A program made the position numbers and the translations under genes. 64,000 bases of DNA from NCBI RefSeq assembly GCF_900316465.1, contig NZ_ONDD01000016.1:8358-72357 (forward strand). Direction: 5' to 3'. The notes under the pieces are model-generated. The model ran no database searches. It saw only the letters and a list, made by a program, of their open reading frames with translations, and had not been told where the DNA came from. Of the stretch, positions 51,442 through 59,846 are shown piece by piece. The stretch comes from an uncultured Fibrobacter sp. GTDB lineage: Bacteria > Fibrobacterota > Fibrobacteria > Fibrobacterales > Fibrobacteraceae. Numbering within the stretch: the first letter of the stretch is position 1; every line of letters begins with the position of its first letter.

Positions 51442-53043
51442 CTAGTAAGACTTGGCCTTGTCAGCAGCTAGCTGATCCGGGTCGCAGTATTGTCCCTGTG
51501 CATCGGGAGTTCTGGAGCAGGCATCCGTGGTAATGAATTGTCCATCCCCTTTATAGTTGTCCCACTTGTCAGAGTAAAGGACATTGGTTTCAAGTTCCAG
51601 GCTGAGAGTCGTACGGTACTTATCCACCAAATACTGGGGGCATTCCACTTCTTCCCAAACAAAGGAAGGATTGTCCGCGGCCTCGAAGAATGTGGCAAGC
51701 CACTTGCAACCACGATTCAGGTGAGGCCATACAGTGGAGTCAAATACGGCCTCGCACTTTTCAATCACACATTCCTGGTATTGTTCCTTGGTCACTTGCC
51801 AGTAACCCAGTTTCTGCATGCAATAGCTCAAGACACCACCATTGTTGCTACCGAGGTCTTCCGGAGACTTGCCAATCTGCGTAGAGAGTGCGTTAAAGAT
51901 ACCAACACCACCACCAGGAACAAGCAGGTCGAACTGGGTGCTACTAGCATCAACATCATGACCGATATTGGAAGCCATGACGATCATATGCTTGCCCTTA
52001 AGTGCTAAGTGCGTGTCCTTTACATCCGGGCCACCATTTCCCATATTGCTGGTGCTGCCATCATACTGCAAGTGATAGCACTTACCGCAACCCTGGTTGC
52101 TGGGGCCAGCCACAAAGCCATAGGACAAAGTATCGTTCACCTTAATGGGAGCCATATCGGTACAAGTGAAGGAACCGCCAGCGCCAACTTCACAGGAGCT
52201 GGGCACACCTTCCATGCCCCACCAATAACGCTCCAGGCCCTTGCTCAATGTGAACGTGGGAATTTCAACGTCATGGATGTTGCAGTTCCTTACCGTGTAA
52301 CCCGCAGCTGCATACGCGGCCTGACTGGAGGTATCCACATTATCCATCCAACTGCAGTGGGGCTTGCAGGAATCCCAATAGCGAGAGTTCCATCCCTTTT
52401 GGGTCGTGCCTGCCGCCAGGAGGTTCTTATAAGATGCAACAGGATACTTCTTGATGTCTTCTTCGGGGTTGCCGCTCGGCTTGACAGGTTCCACGCTGCT
52501 GGAGCTGGTTTCTACAGGTTCGGTGCCTGCGCTAGAAGTCGGGTCGGTCGGATCCGTCGGATTCGTGCCACCAGCAGAAGATGTCGGGTCCGTCGGGTTT
52601 GTGGCGCCCGCGCTAGAAGTCGGGTTCGTCGGATCGGTCGGGTCCGTGACGCCTGCAGAAGATGTCGGGTTTGTCGGATCGGTCGTCACAGACGAAGAAC
52701 TAAACTTTTCGATGACGCCCGTTTGCGGGTCAACAGTTGCATTTGCCGAGCACATAGTAAGGTCGGCCAAATTGACATTCTGCGCAAGAGGAGCGCCGTT
52801 CAAATCCATCACGATACCGGCATCAAAGTAGCCAATTGCATTGCCGGCAAGATCGGTCACGTTACCGTCGGCATAAATGACCCAGTTGTTCAAAAGCCAT
52901 GCATCGGCAGTTACGACAGCCTTCGCGCAGCCGTTATCGGCAATCGGAGTTGCAGGATTGCTCGAAGCGGAATCGTCGCCGCAAGCGCAAATCATGGCGA
53001 CCGCACCGGCCGCAATCATGGACTTGAATAATTTACGTTTCAT
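51442..53043 (-). CDS. Endoglucanase GH45, lipoprotein (copy 2)
   Basis: 533 residues. Signal MKRKLFKSMIAAGAVAMICAC, identical to copy 1 at all but one position. Residues about 30-115 are an extra domain absent from copy 1 (CAKAVVTADAWLLNNWVIYADG, GIVMDLNG). PT-linker about 119-178, then the GH45 domain about 205-500: SRYWDSCKPHCSW (general-base Asp about 224), FTCTDMAPIKVNDTLSYGFVA, CGKCYHLQYDG and QFDLLVPGGGVGIFNAL. Catalytic Asp residues are present. Surface-anchored cellulase, first gene of the tandem pair. GAGGA precedes ATG. Confidence 0.93.
   Translation of the reverse strand: MKRKLFKSMIAAGAVAMICACGDDSASSNPATPIADNGCAKAVVTADAWLLNNWVIYADGNVTDLAGNAIGYFDAGIVMDLNGAPLAQNVNLADLTMCSANATVDPQTGVIEKFSSSSVTTDPTNPTSSAGVTDPTDPTNPTSSAGATNPTDPTSSAGGTNPTDPTDPTSSAGTEPVETSSSSVEPVKPSGNPEEDIKKYPVASYKNLLAAGTTQKGWNSRYWDSCKPHCSWMDNVDTSSQAAYAAAGYTVRNCNIHDVEIPTFTLSKGLERYWWGMEGVPSSCEVGAGGSFTCTDMAPIKVNDTLSYGFVAGPSNQGCGKCYHLQYDGSTSNMGNGGPDVKDTHLALKGKHMIVMASNIGHDVDASSTQFDLLVPGGGVGIFNALSTQIGKSPEDLGSNNGGVLSYCMQKLGYWQVTKEQYQECVIEKCEAVFDSTVWPHLNRGCKWLATFFEAADNPSFVWEEVECPQYLVDKYRTTLSLELETNVLYSDKWDNYKGDGQFITTDACSRTPDAQGQYCDPDQLAADKAKSY
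52510..52689 (-). repeat. Low-complexity PT-linker repeats in GH45 copy 2
   Basis: Encodes repeated TNPTDPTSSAG-type units (about residues 119-178), related to the linker of copy 1. Confidence 0.7.
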
Positions 53044-53173
53044 ACATCCTCTTATTGTTTTTCAATTCTAAAAATAAATTCTGTTGCCCGATTTTCAAAG
53101 CAAAATCAAGTTACTAAATCATTATATGTTCCCTAAATGTACACAAAGAGCAAACCTGTGAGAAATACATCAC

Positions 53174-53206
53174 AAAAAAAGGCCGCACTTGCGTGCAAGC
53201 CTTTTA
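53174..53206 (-). terminator. Terminator of purM
   Basis: Minus strand AAGGCTTGCAC pairs imperfectly with GTGCGGCCTT, followed by a run of seven T's (plus-strand A7 at 53174-53180). It lies 22 bp after the purM stop. Confidence 0.65.
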
Positions 53207-53227
53207 AATTCTCTTGTTGTGGGAGGA

Positions 53228-54253
53228 TTAGTCGCGGAACTTCACCTGCTTGGTGCCCTTCACGACTTCACCGATCTGCACCCACTTTTCGCCCTTGGCT
53301 TCGAGGTGAGCGGTGACTTCGGCTTTGTCCTTCGGGTCGATGAAGATGAGCATGCCCATACCCATGTTGAAGGTAGAGTACATTTCGTCCTTTTCGACAG
53401 AACCGGCCTGCTGGATGAGCTTGAAGATCATCGGAGGATCCCACGTGGTGCGGTCGATAATCACGTCGACATCGTCCGGCAAGATACGCGGAATGTTGCC
53501 CTGGTAGCCCGAACCCGTGATGTGGGCGAGGCCCTGAATGATCTTCTTGTTGCAAAGATCGATGAGGCTCGGATAGTAGCTGCGGTGCGGCACGGCGAGA
53601 GCTTCGCCAATGGACTTGTCCATGCCATCGACCATGGTGTCGACCTTGTAGCCGGCCACGTCGAAGAGCACCTTGCGAGCCAAGGAATAACCGTTTGTAT
53701 GTAAACCGGTAGACGGGAGACCGAGAATGATGGTACCCGGCTTGATCTTCTTACCGTCAATGATGTTTTCGCGTTCCACGACACCCACGATGGTACCGGA
53801 AATATCGTAGTCACCCGGACCATAGAAGCCCGGCATTTCAGCAGTTTCACCACCGATCAGCACGAGATCGTTTTCGCGGCAGGCCTTGGCCATACCGGCA
53901 ACGAGCTTGTCCATGACACCCGGTTCCAGGCGGCCCGTAGCCACGTAGTCCAGGAAGAACAGCGGACGTGCACCCTGCACCAGAATGTCGTCGCAGCAGT
54001 GGTTCACGATGTCTTGACCCGGGAGTTCGTGCGTGCCCATTTCAATGTCGACCTTGAGCTTGGTGCCCACGCCATCAACGGAACTCACGAGGACGGGGTC
54101 CTTCATGCCGAGATGGTTCAGCGTGAACAGGCCACCGAAGTTGCCCACGTCACCGAGAACGCCCTGGTTGAATGTAGTACGTACGGATTTCTTGACACCG
54201 ACCATTGCTTCGTCGGCACGTGCCAAGGACACTCCTGCGTCTGCGTAATTCAT
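53228..54253 (-). CDS. purM: Phosphoribosylformylglycinamidine cyclo-ligase (AIR synthase)
   Basis: 341 residues, close to the family norm. Fifth step of de novo purine synthesis: ATP-dependent ring closure of FGAM to AIR, in the cytosol. Visible signatures: YADAGVSLARADEAM, VSSVDGVGTKLKVDIEMG, HCCDDILVQGARPLFFLDYVATG, LIGGETAEMPGFY, PGTIILGLPSTGLHTNGYSLAR, AHITGSGYQGNIPR (family HITGGGL-ENIPR) and FNMGMGMLIF. AAAGGAT precedes ATG. It is downstream of the cNMP-binding gene by 41 bp on the same strand. Confidence 0.95.
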   Translation of the reverse strand: MNYADAGVSLARADEAMVGVKKSVRTTFNQGVLGDVGNFGGLFTLNHLGMKDPVLVSSVDGVGTKLKVDIEMGTHELPGQDIVNHCCDDILVQGARPLFFLDYVATGRLEPGVMDKLVAGMAKACRENDLVLIGGETAEMPGFYGPGDYDISGTIVGVVERENIIDGKKIKPGTIILGLPSTGLHTNGYSLARKVLFDVAGYKVDTMVDGMDKSIGEALAVPHRSYYPSLIDLCNKKIIQGLAHITGSGYQGNIPRILPDDVDVIIDRTTWDPPMIFKLIQQAGSVEKDEMYSTFNMGMGMLIFIDPKDKAEVTAHLEAKGEKWVQIGEVVKGTKQVKFRD

Positions 54254-54294
54254 CTTTTATCCTTTTGCCCAAGTCTTGGGCACGTGTTTAGCCC

Positions 54295-55092
54295 TTAGTG
54301 GGCATTTTGTTTTTCATCAATATTTCTGAGCGCATCCAGAATCAGGCTCGTGGTATCGGACATCTGGTTGATGTTCACGATATCGGGCATCAAGTGCGTA
54401 TCGAGCTTGAAGAGCGTTTCGTCGCCCCAAGACAACATCTTTTCAAGAGCGTCTGGGCCTGCCAGTTTGCCGCACTTGGCACAGCAGATTCGGCCGTCCT
54501 GGAATGCGATAAAGCCTTTTTCGCCATTGCATTCGAACATGACCGTTCCAGTGACGCGGCTCTTTTCCATGGTCTGCGCAAAATCGATAAAGGGAAGCAC
54601 CTTTGCAGAGGCCAAGAGCGAAAGCCTTTCGAATTCATCGAACGCCTTGTTCTTTGCACGCAGGCGGTCGGCGACCACCTTGTAAAGGTACACCATGATA
54701 TTCGGGTTCTTGTCCAGGAACTTCACGAATTCGTCGCGCGGAATGTGGAGCACCGTGGCACCATCTTCGCTCGCGATAACCGTATTGCTCGTGGGTTCGT
54801 TACAAATGATGGACATTTCACCAAAGCACGCACCCGCATCGAGCAGGGCAAGCGTATTGTAATGGCCATCGGCCAGAATCTGACCGCAAATAAAAGCTCG
54901 GCCACTCTGCAACACGCAGAACGAATCCCCGACAGAACCACCGTTGATAATGATTTCCCCCGGCTCGTACTCGCGGATCTGCGCATTCAAAAGCAAATAG
55001 TCTGCACAGTCCCTGGGCACCTGCTGCAAAAAGGGTGTCCCAAGTTCATAGTTGGCTGCAATCCAGTCACCAATACCAGTATGAGTCTTCAT
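54295..55092 (-). CDS. Cyclic-nucleotide-binding domain protein with C-terminal DUF4388/PATAN-like domain
   Basis: 265 residues. The CRP/FNR-type cNMP-binding fold spans about 20-145 (EPGEIIINGGSVGDSFCVLQSGRAFI, LALLDAGACFGEMSIICNEPTSNTVIASEDGATVLHIPRDEFVKFL, with the GE(M)S phosphate-cassette region). The C-terminal part (about 160-250) is DUF4388-like (RVTGTVMFECNGEKGFIAFQDGRICCAKCGKLAGPDALEKMLSWGDETLFKL). No DNA-binding helix-turn-helix, so a signalling adaptor rather than a transcription factor. Starts 3 bp after the preceding lipoprotein gene, hence the same operon. Confidence 0.82.
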   Translation of the reverse strand: MKTHTGIGDWIAANYELGTPFLQQVPRDCADYLLLNAQIREYEPGEIIINGGSVGDSFCVLQSGRAFICGQILADGHYNTLALLDAGACFGEMSIICNEPTSNTVIASEDGATVLHIPRDEFVKFLDKNPNIMVYLYKVVADRLRAKNKAFDEFERLSLLASAKVLPFIDFAQTMEKSRVTGTVMFECNGEKGFIAFQDGRICCAKCGKLAGPDALEKMLSWGDETLFKLDTHLMPDIVNINQMSDTTSLILDALRNIDEKQNAH

Positions 55093-55095
55093 GCC

Positions 55096-56247
55096 TTAAA
55101 AGATAAAAATATTGTGGTACCAGTCAAAACCCTTTCGGGTAGAATCGGCCCCATTTGTTGAGTTTTGTATACATAGACGCAAATTCGTAAGAATTTCGGC
55201 CGGGTATGCCACTGCGGATTCGAAAAAATCGTTCCCGCCACCGGCTCCCTTGATCGCGTCGTTCTGGTAAACGCGCTTTTCCTTGAACGCCTTGATAAAC
55301 TTGACGCGGGGTTCGGCCATCAGCAAGTCCTCCACTGTCGCGAACATTCCCGGATTCACCCACACGTCGGCGCTGTCTGCCACCTGCAAGATTTCTTCGA
55401 GACTGAACTGCAAATCCTGATTCGTGTCCGCGGCCCACAAATAGCAACCGCCCGCATCCTTGATGAGGCGCGCGGTAAAGCTGTTGCCGCCCGGCGCATG
55501 CCATACGCCGCCGTAGCTCATGCCTACAAGAACGCGAGGACACGCCCAATTGTCATCCCGGGCTTGGTCCAGGATTTCCTTTATCGCAGCCTGCATATAC
55601 GCATTCTTACTTTGTTCAAAAATCGAATCCGCAAGCGCCTCGACACCGAACAGACGCCCGAACAGCTTGATCCACTCGGCCTTCGCGAGCGGGCTCCGTT
55701 CCTGCCATTCCGACGTAAGCATCAGCGAAAGCCCGATGGCGCCAATGCGCTCGTAGTCGTCCATGCCGCCGCCAGTCGCAAAGTCGAACACCAGGTCCGG
55801 CTTTGTCGCCACCAGCTTTTCGAGCGAAAGCGTCGGCCCGTTACCGACCTCGGCCACTTCGCCCGCGGCGACGCGCGCATACAAAACGCTATCGACCAGG
55901 TAGCGCCCCTCGCCCACCGCCACAATGCGGTCGCGCAGCCCGAGGCGCAGCATGTAACCCACCTGCGACGACGAAAGCGCCACCACGCGTTTAAGCGGCT
56001 CGCCCAGCTTAAATCGCTTGATTAGGGTATCGCGGCCCACAATCGAGCGGATTTCGGCAAAATCCTCGCCGCAAAGCTTGCCGATTTTAAGGTTTTCGCT
56101 AAATTCCAGCGACGGAAGTTCACCGCAATCGGCCGTTTTCTTGTCGCCTTCGGCCTCGTTTTTGCAGCCCGACAGCCCAAAGGCCGAAAAAGCCATAAAA
56201 AGCCCGAAGGTGGCGCTTACGACCATTTTTCCACAAATATTCAACAT
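55096..56247 (-). CDS. FecB/BtuF-like periplasmic substrate-binding lipoprotein
   Basis: 383 residues. Lipoprotein signal with Cys28 in FGLSGC. Cluster-A periplasmic binding protein fold (Peripla_BP_2): PLKRVVALSSSQVGYMLRLGLRDRIVAVGEG, EVGNGPTLSLEKLVATKPDLVFDF, ERIGAIGLSLMLTSEWQERSPLAKAEWIKLFGRLFGVE, WHAPGGNSFTARLIKDAGG and AADTNQDLQFSLEEIL. Usual cargo is a ferric siderophore, haem or cobalamin. No ABC permease or ATPase gene lies nearby, so the importer would be elsewhere. AGGA precedes ATG. First gene of an operon with the cNMP/DUF4388 gene and perhaps purM. Confidence 0.85.
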   Translation of the reverse strand: MLNICGKMVVSATFGLFMAFSAFGLSGCKNEAEGDKKTADCGELPSLEFSENLKIGKLCGEDFAEIRSIVGRDTLIKRFKLGEPLKRVVALSSSQVGYMLRLGLRDRIVAVGEGRYLVDSVLYARVAAGEVAEVGNGPTLSLEKLVATKPDLVFDFATGGGMDDYERIGAIGLSLMLTSEWQERSPLAKAEWIKLFGRLFGVEALADSIFEQSKNAYMQAAIKEILDQARDDNWACPRVLVGMSYGGVWHAPGGNSFTARLIKDAGGCYLWAADTNQDLQFSLEEILQVADSADVWVNPGMFATVEDLLMAEPRVKFIKAFKEKRVYQNDAIKGAGGGNDFFESAVAYPAEILTNLRLCIQNSTNGADSTRKGFDWYHNIFIF

Positions 56248-56364
56248 TTTTAGTCCTAAAAAAGTGCGTAAATCGTTGATTTTTAACGTCTTATGAAAAT
56301 TTCTAATGCAATTTTCGTAAACATAATGTATTTTATAGCCTAGATATTAGCAATGGAATCTTTT

Positions 56365-57285
56365 ATGAAAACAAAGATAGCCTCTTTTTTGAGCATTGTT
56401 GCTCTCAGCTTGCTCACCCTCGCAACCGGCTCCTTTGCCGAAGAAGAAGAAGGGTTTTACGAAAAGGACCACGTCCGTGGGTTCATTTCTGTTGGCGCCG
56501 ACTACCGCGGCATGCGCAAGGAATTCCAGCGCTATGTGAACAACATGGCCTTCCAGAACTTCGGTCACCGCGTCAAGTACGCTGTCCCCGATAGTACAGG
56601 CGAAGTCTCCGATACCATCCAGACGACTTCGTACGGTGAACTCAACTACAAAAAGTTCGATGACTGGTACTTAGGCCTGCACGTAAACGTGGGTGCCCAG
56701 TACAAGCAGTTCATGACCTGGATCGACTTCAACTTCATGCCGTCCCAGGTGTCTGAACGCAAGGCCGACTGGTATGTCGCAGACTATCCTGCAGTTGACC
56801 TGCCTCAAGGCTCTTACGCCGTAACCGACGATGTTTTCCCGCTGTATGACGTGGAATGGTTCGCCTACGGCGCCGACTGGATGTTTGCATGGAAGCTCTT
56901 CGGCGAAAACGCCCCGATCAACCTGATTCCGGCAATCGGCTTCGGTTTCAACCTGATCAACTTCCACTTCGCTTCTCACTTTGACCATTACGAAAAGGAC
57001 AACGAAGACCACGTGGAAACCGTCCGCGACCGTTTCTACAGCACCTTCGCTACGACAATCAACTCCGAACTTGAACTCCGCATTGAACTCGGTCGTTTGG
57101 CTCTGGGCGGCTACATCGGTTACCGCTTCATCCGTTACAACGATATCGATGTTGAAGGTTTCACCATTCAGTACGGCGCAGTCCAAAACGGCACCGACAA
57201 CGTCGGCGACACGTACTTCCTGGGCGTCCGCCTGACTTGGTACTTCTTGAGCCAGTGGGAAAAGAAGCAAGCAGATAAATTGTAA
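56365..57285 (+). CDS. Outer-membrane beta-barrel-like protein
   Basis: 306 residues from ATG 56365, where GGA lies 10 nt upstream; an ATG at 56353 has no site. Signal peptide MKTKIASFLSIVALSLLTLATGSFA, then an acidic start EEEEGFYEKD. Strand-like stretches: VRGFISVGADYRGM, DWYLGLHVNVGAQYKQFMTWIDFNFM, WFAYGADWMFAWKLFG, NLIPAIGFGFNLINFHFASHF, ELELRIELGRLALGGYIGYRFI and DTYFLGVRLTWYFLSQW. A 10-12-stranded barrel is plausible. No known substrate. Followed by a good bidirectional terminator. Confidence 0.7.
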   Translation: MKTKIASFLSIVALSLLTLATGSFAEEEEGFYEKDHVRGFISVGADYRGMRKEFQRYVNNMAFQNFGHRVKYAVPDSTGEVSDTIQTTSYGELNYKKFDDWYLGLHVNVGAQYKQFMTWIDFNFMPSQVSERKADWYVADYPAVDLPQGSYAVTDDVFPLYDVEWFAYGADWMFAWKLFGENAPINLIPAIGFGFNLINFHFASHFDHYEKDNEDHVETVRDRFYSTFATTINSELELRIELGRLALGGYIGYRFIRYNDIDVEGFTIQYGAVQNGTDNVGDTYFLGVRLTWYFLSQWEKKQADKL

Positions 57286-57299
57286 TCAAAGATTCTGAC

Positions 57300-57331
57300 T
57301 AAAAAAGCTCGGCTAAGCCGGGCTTTTTTTG
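57300..57331. terminator. Bidirectional terminator between barrel and NYN genes
   Basis: Stem AGCTCGGC/GCCGGGCT (57306-57313 and 57317-57324, one G-U pair), loop TAA, with A6 on the left and T7 on the right. Confidence 0.8.
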
Positions 57332-58030
57332 TTAATTAAGGCGGCGAGGCGCGTGAGGATCGCGCCCCACCGCCACCTTCGGTCGAGGATTACGCCCTTT
57401 GCTGAACGCGTGTTCGCGCTGAAAGAAAAACCCGCGGGGTGCATCGCCGTTCGGATTGGAATCCAATATTTTTTCCATGGCCACGTAGTGGGCACAAGAG
57501 CGCTTTAGGCACGAATCCGTTTTCCAGCGGACCATGTATTTCGCCTTCGGGTAAATGAATTCCCAACCCAGCACAAGCGTAGGAACCCCAAGCATTCGCA
57601 ACCTGTCGGGGAGCGGCGCATACTCGCCCTGCGTGCTTAAAAGCACCACGGCATCAAGACGCCGGTACATGGCAAACAGTAAAGCGTCTTCCATGAGCAA
57701 CATGTTCGGACCCACGTAGCCGGTCTCTGCAGGGTTATTAAAATGCACGCTGTAACCGGCATCCATCAGTTTCTGTTCCAACCTGAACACGCCCTCGTGG
57801 TCGCGTGCAAACACATGCGGATCGCGGTACGGGTGGTAATAGTGCGACTCCATTTGCAAATCGCGATACTTGCCTCCCTCGAAGTAGCGTATCGCCTGCG
57901 ATTCGACCCAGAGCCTTAAGCTCCTGAAGTCCAAGCTCGAATGAAAACGATGAACGTTGCGGTAATAATCGTTCACCTTCTTGAGCGTAAAGCCATCCAG
58001 GAAAAATCCTATGCGGAGCGGTTGCGGCAT
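57332..58030 (-). CDS. NYN-domain (LabA/DUF88-like) putative ribonuclease
   Basis: 232 residues. PIN-like NYN fold: first acidic strand RIGFFLDGFTLKKVNDYYR (catalytic Asp12), a mid strand with HYYHPYRDPHVFARDHEG, and the core LLMEDALLFAMYRRLDAVVLLSTQGEYAPLPDRLRMLGVPTLVLGWEFIYP, where LabA proteins have a D-x-x-L-L-S-x-D-x-D pattern. Here the S-x-D-x-D position reads STQGEY, with Glu for the second Asp, so activity may be altered. The C-terminus is basic. NYN proteins are generally metal-dependent RNases of RNA processing or quality control. GGAGG precedes ATG. Confidence 0.75.
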   Translation of the reverse strand: MPQPLRIGFFLDGFTLKKVNDYYRNVHRFHSSLDFRSLRLWVESQAIRYFEGGKYRDLQMESHYYHPYRDPHVFARDHEGVFRLEQKLMDAGYSVHFNNPAETGYVGPNMLLMEDALLFAMYRRLDAVVLLSTQGEYAPLPDRLRMLGVPTLVLGWEFIYPKAKYMVRWKTDSCLKRSCAHYVAMEKILDSNPNGDAPRGFFFQREHAFSKGRNPRPKVAVGRDPHAPRRLN

Positions 58031-58141
58031 AATACCTCCATAAAAGACGTGCCTCTTACTAACACGCTTTTTTTGAGGTACCTAATACCAATTTCAGATG
58101 TTAAATTTTCTATACAAACTATCGCGGTTAAAAATTCGCGA

Positions 58142-59086
58142 TTAAAGAAGCTTTTTCTTCTTCAAGTCATCCATGAGCGAACCCGGCATCCAGTCCTTGA
58201 GTTCCTTGAACTTCGGGTCGTCCAAAGTCTTGCGCCAGGCTTCGGCCTTTGCCTTGTCGCCCTTGTCGCTGTAAATGCGAATCAAGTTCAACGCCGAGCA
58301 CCAGTAGCGAATGCTCTTGCCTGTACGCTTTAAATAGTCGGCGGCGCTACGTTCGTAAATGCCCGCGGCCTCGCCATACTTTTTGAGGCGATAAAGCATG
58401 TCGGCCTTAATCTGCAACATGACCGGGTGATTCGGCGCGCGCTTGAGTCCGCGTTCGGCAAGCTTAAGGCCTGTCGAAAAATCTTCCTTGTCGTAATGCA
58501 TCCAAATGAGCGGCGTCAGGAACAGCGGCCAGAAACGTTCGGACTTTTGCGAGGCACTGTCGAGAATGGCCAGGTAAAGATCGCGGTTGTCCGACTTGAA
58601 CGGCACCCAGCTAAAACTCTTGTCTATGTAGTAGGCGTAAATGGCAAAGAAGGCGCGTGCCTCGAGTTCCTTGGAATCTTCGAATGCCTTGGCTGCAGAG
58701 CGCGTGGTCATTGCCCCTTTGACCGAATGCCCCGTCTCGCCCTGTACGAAACCCATCTCAAAACGGCGCAAGGCATCCCATAGGCCAGCGGTCTTGCAGT
58801 TTTCCAAATACTTGCCCGCCTTCTGGAGTGCAGCCGTATCGCCCTTGTCGTCGTAAACGCTAATGCGCACGATATTTTCGAGCACGCAGCCCGCGCCCTC
58901 GTTTTCGGCACGGAGTTTCTTGGCAAGTTCCAGGGCATCGCCATAGCGCAGCGCCATGGTCGCCGAAGTCGCCTTGGACCAGAGTTCCGCCTGCCCCTGG
59001 GGAAGCGAAAGCGTAAGGGGTTCATCGGCAAGGCAAACGGTAGCCAAAGCAAAAAGGGCACAAAATATCGTCTTCAAAAATCGCAT
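58142..59086 (-). CDS. Secreted TPR-like protein
   Basis: 314 residues. Signal peptide MRFLKTIFCALFALATVCLA. The mature protein is helical with TPR-like pairs (ALRYGDALELAKKLRAENEGAG, KLAERGLKRAPNHPVMLQIKADMLYRLKKYGEAAGIYERSA, IYSDKGDKAKAEAWRKTL), so it probably scaffolds protein contacts in the periplasm or at the outer membrane. It ends in a Lys-rich tail (LKKKKLL). No partner gene can be named. Confidence 0.7.
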   Translation of the reverse strand: MRFLKTIFCALFALATVCLADEPLTLSLPQGQAELWSKATSATMALRYGDALELAKKLRAENEGAGCVLENIVRISVYDDKGDTAALQKAGKYLENCKTAGLWDALRRFEMGFVQGETGHSVKGAMTTRSAAKAFEDSKELEARAFFAIYAYYIDKSFSWVPFKSDNRDLYLAILDSASQKSERFWPLFLTPLIWMHYDKEDFSTGLKLAERGLKRAPNHPVMLQIKADMLYRLKKYGEAAGIYERSAADYLKRTGKSIRYWCSALNLIRIYSDKGDKAKAEAWRKTLDDPKFKELKDWMPGSLMDDLKKKKLL

Positions 59087-59133
59087 TGGTGCAAATTTAG
59101 AAAATATGGCAACCCATGAAACGGCCTTAAATC

Positions 59134-59472
59134 TGTTGATAAACTATGGATAAAAAAGGCCAATTCACGATTTATCCACAAGAAAAATGCTAGTTTTGAC
59201 GATTCTCGAAAACTTATTTTCCTTATTTTTTACTCCAAATTGGAATATCGATTTTGGCCCCCGTTCCGGGGTAAAAGCGGCCTCGGCAAGCGCACGTTAA
59301 CGCGTTGACAGGCAACAAGTTAAGGTCCGCCATTTTAGACAAAAGTACTGAATTTTCGAAAAAAACGCCAAAATTAGGAAATTGTTTCTTAAACCTTACA
59401 TACCTTTTTGGCTATTGCCTAGGCACGCAAAATTATCTATAACTAGCATAGGAGATAAACAGTTTATCAACA
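59134..59472. other. Cluster of DnaA-box-like 9-mers in a 447-bp intergenic region
   Basis: One perfect DnaA box TTATCCACA (59172-59180), three one-mismatch boxes (TGTTGATAA 59134-59142 and TATGGATAA 59145-59153, both minus-oriented; TTATCAACA 59464-59472) and one two-mismatch box (59433-59441) lie in an AT-rich non-coding region, 59087-59533. It could be a DnaA-titration or DnaA-regulated site, or part of a replication origin. No dnaA, dnaN, rnpA or rpmH gene lies here and the flanking gene orientations are not those of a typical origin, so the origin reading is uncertain. Nothing else was recognised in the region. Confidence 0.4.
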
Positions 59473-59533
59473 TATAAACAACAATTTCACATTAAAAAAG
59501 GCAAAACCAGGAATAACACGCGACGGAGGTCTT

Positions 59534-59749
59534 ATGAAGCTTTTCCATAAAACATCTGCATTGTCATTCTACATGATCCACTCCGGCTTCATGGCGTTCA
59601 AGACCCGCGTCAAAGAAGAACTCGACGCCGCCGGTGGCGGAAACCTGGACGACCTCCTGGACGATGACAGCCTGCATGCCTACTACCGCAACGGGGATTC
59701 CCCGGACTACGTGGCAGCCTCGCTCTGCCCCACCTGCGAAGACGACTAG
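59534..59749 (+). CDS. Small acidic protein with GGG motif and C-terminal CPTC
   Basis: 71 residues. GGAGG lies 7 nt before ATG and a strong terminator follows, so it is a real monocistronic gene. N-terminal 25 residues are basic to neutral (MKLFHKTSALSFYMIHSGFMAFKT), then VKEELDAAGGG, an acidic centre (NLDDLLDDDS) and the tail SLCPTCEDD. No family recognised. The EEL...GGG stretch loosely resembles the double-glycine leader site of bacteriocin or RiPP precursors (Glu -8, Leu -7, Gly-Gly), but no processing transporter or modifying enzyme is adjacent. The CPTC pair could bind metal or form a disulphide. Confidence 0.6.
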   Translation: MKLFHKTSALSFYMIHSGFMAFKTRVKEELDAAGGGNLDDLLDDDSLHAYYRNGDSPDYVAASLCPTCEDD

Positions 59750-59770
59750 ATTTCTCTCCCTCCTAGAAAC

Positions 59771-59808
59771 AAAAAAATTCCCGTAGCGCGCCGCTGCGGG
59801 AATTTTTG
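59771..59808. terminator. Strong bidirectional terminator
   Basis: AAATTCCCG (59775-59783) pairs with CGGGAATTT (59797-59805); TAGCG/CGCTG extends the stem to about 14 bp with loop CGC. A7 on the left, T5 on the right. Confidence 0.85.
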
Positions 59809-59846
59809 ATATCTCTCGTTGTAGCCGCGAAGCGGCGTTCTCTTGC

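Noticed and set aside
51076..52689. Regular repeats that might be a CRISPR array
   Set aside because: The repeats are in frame, encode Pro/Thr/Ser linkers of the two GH45 proteins and have no unique spacers or cas genes.
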